From: Chondrus crispus
Lineage: Eukaryota; Rhodophyta; Florideophyceae; Gigartinales; Gigartinaceae
Direction of reading: 5' to 3'
DNA length: 28,562 nucleotides
NCBI RefSeq assembly: GCF_000350225.1
Contig: NW_005178557.1
Span: 1 to 28,562, forward strand
The position numbers were made by a program, and so were the translations under genes. The notes under the pieces are model-generated. The model did no database searches. It worked only from the letters and a program-made list of their open reading frames with translations, and was not told the DNA's origin. Positions within the stretch are counted from its first letter, which is position 1, and every line of letters starts with the position of its first letter. Below, piece by piece: positions 28,274 through 28,562 of this stretch.

Positions 28274-28562
28274 TTATTTATTTTTGATTACATCATACTC
28301 CACGCGGGCGGACCGCCTGTCCGAAACGTCATTGTTCGTGCGTACTGCGGTGAGGCGGGTTCGGGTTTTCCGGGAGGCTCAGTGCATCATCCAAGAATAC
28401 AGTCTTGCTTCAATTCCTTGAAAACGCGTCGCGCTTCTGTCCCTTCTTGTAACGGGGGCCCCGAGGGCTGACTGTCGTACTTCCCTTGATTCCACGTCCC
28501 TCGTTGAGGCACCTCACGGTTCCGTTCCTTCTTCGAATTTCTGACCCTTCCGTTGTCTGCAA
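28265..28562 (-). mobile_element. Possible 3' end of a non-LTR retroelement inserted in the helicase
   Basis: Read on the minus strand, a GC-rich segment ends in GATGTAATCAAAAATAAATAAATAAATAAG, directly joined to helicase coding sequence. Simple A-rich tails of the (AAAT)n type are typical of LINE or SINE 3' ends. A minus-strand frame open from the window edge (28560) stops at 28387 and could be the end of an element protein, but 57 codons show no domain. Confidence 0.3.

Noticed and set aside
1..28562. tRNA, rRNA, CRISPR arrays
   Set aside because: No tRNA-like arms with a GTTCRA box in a cloverleaf, no rRNA-like sequence and no spacer-repeat array with CRISPR character were found by eye. 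The minisatellite is contiguous and lacks unique spacers.

Overview
The window looks like repeat-rich, probably subtelomeric, DNA of a basidiomycete fungus (most likely Agaricomycetes). The main clues are two fragments of a RecQ-like helicase of the telomere-linked type, with C2H2-like fingers near the N-terminus and a Cys-rich C-terminus. The organism is inferred from protein style, not from a database match. A run of 308 N at 14391-14698 marks an assembly gap. All large genes read without introns.

Layout. (1) 1-6537 is the first, left-truncated copy of a repeated cassette with three genes, here called A, B and C. Gene A is an RNase II/RNB-like protein, gene B a small acidic protein and gene C an unrecognised 517-residue protein on the minus strand. 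An iteron-rich spacer and a 26-bp minisatellite follow. (2) 6538-7744 is the N-terminal part of a RecQ-like helicase, cut off by the cassette end. (3) 7745-9680 holds relics: a decayed piece of the dioxygenase-like gene found further right, a cluster of hairpins, and the possible C-terminus of a DNA transposase. (4) 9681-12665 (minus) is a fusion of a prokaryotic-style DNA amino-methyltransferase (DPPY motif) with a SET domain. (5) 12666-13877 is a divergent intergenic region with three identical-arm palindromes spaced exactly 64 bp apart. (6) 13878-17210 (plus) is an Arg/Gly-rich and acidic protein with a 2-oxoglutarate/Fe(II) dioxygenase-like domain. It is damaged by the gap, by a bacterial-looking DUF423 fragment and by one in-frame TGA. 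(7) About 17.5-26.4 kb is the second copy of the cassette with a complete gene A. From 19347 to 26406 it is nearly identical to 1-6537, apart from about 19 extra minisatellite units. (8) 26407-28562 is the C-terminal part of another helicase copy, truncated upstream next to an (AAAT)n tail that may be the 3' end of a non-LTR retroelement.

Two parts may be undescribed systems. One is the divergent pair of a methyltransferase-SET fusion and a dioxygenase-like protein, which together suggest writing and possibly oxidative processing of DNA or chromatin marks. The other is the duplicated A-B-C cassette. Its RNB-like protein keeps the fold signature but has lost most catalytic aspartates, and I see no transposase or reverse transcriptase in the cassette. 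Both functional ideas are inferences. The motifs, duplications, palindromes and breaks are read directly from the sequence.
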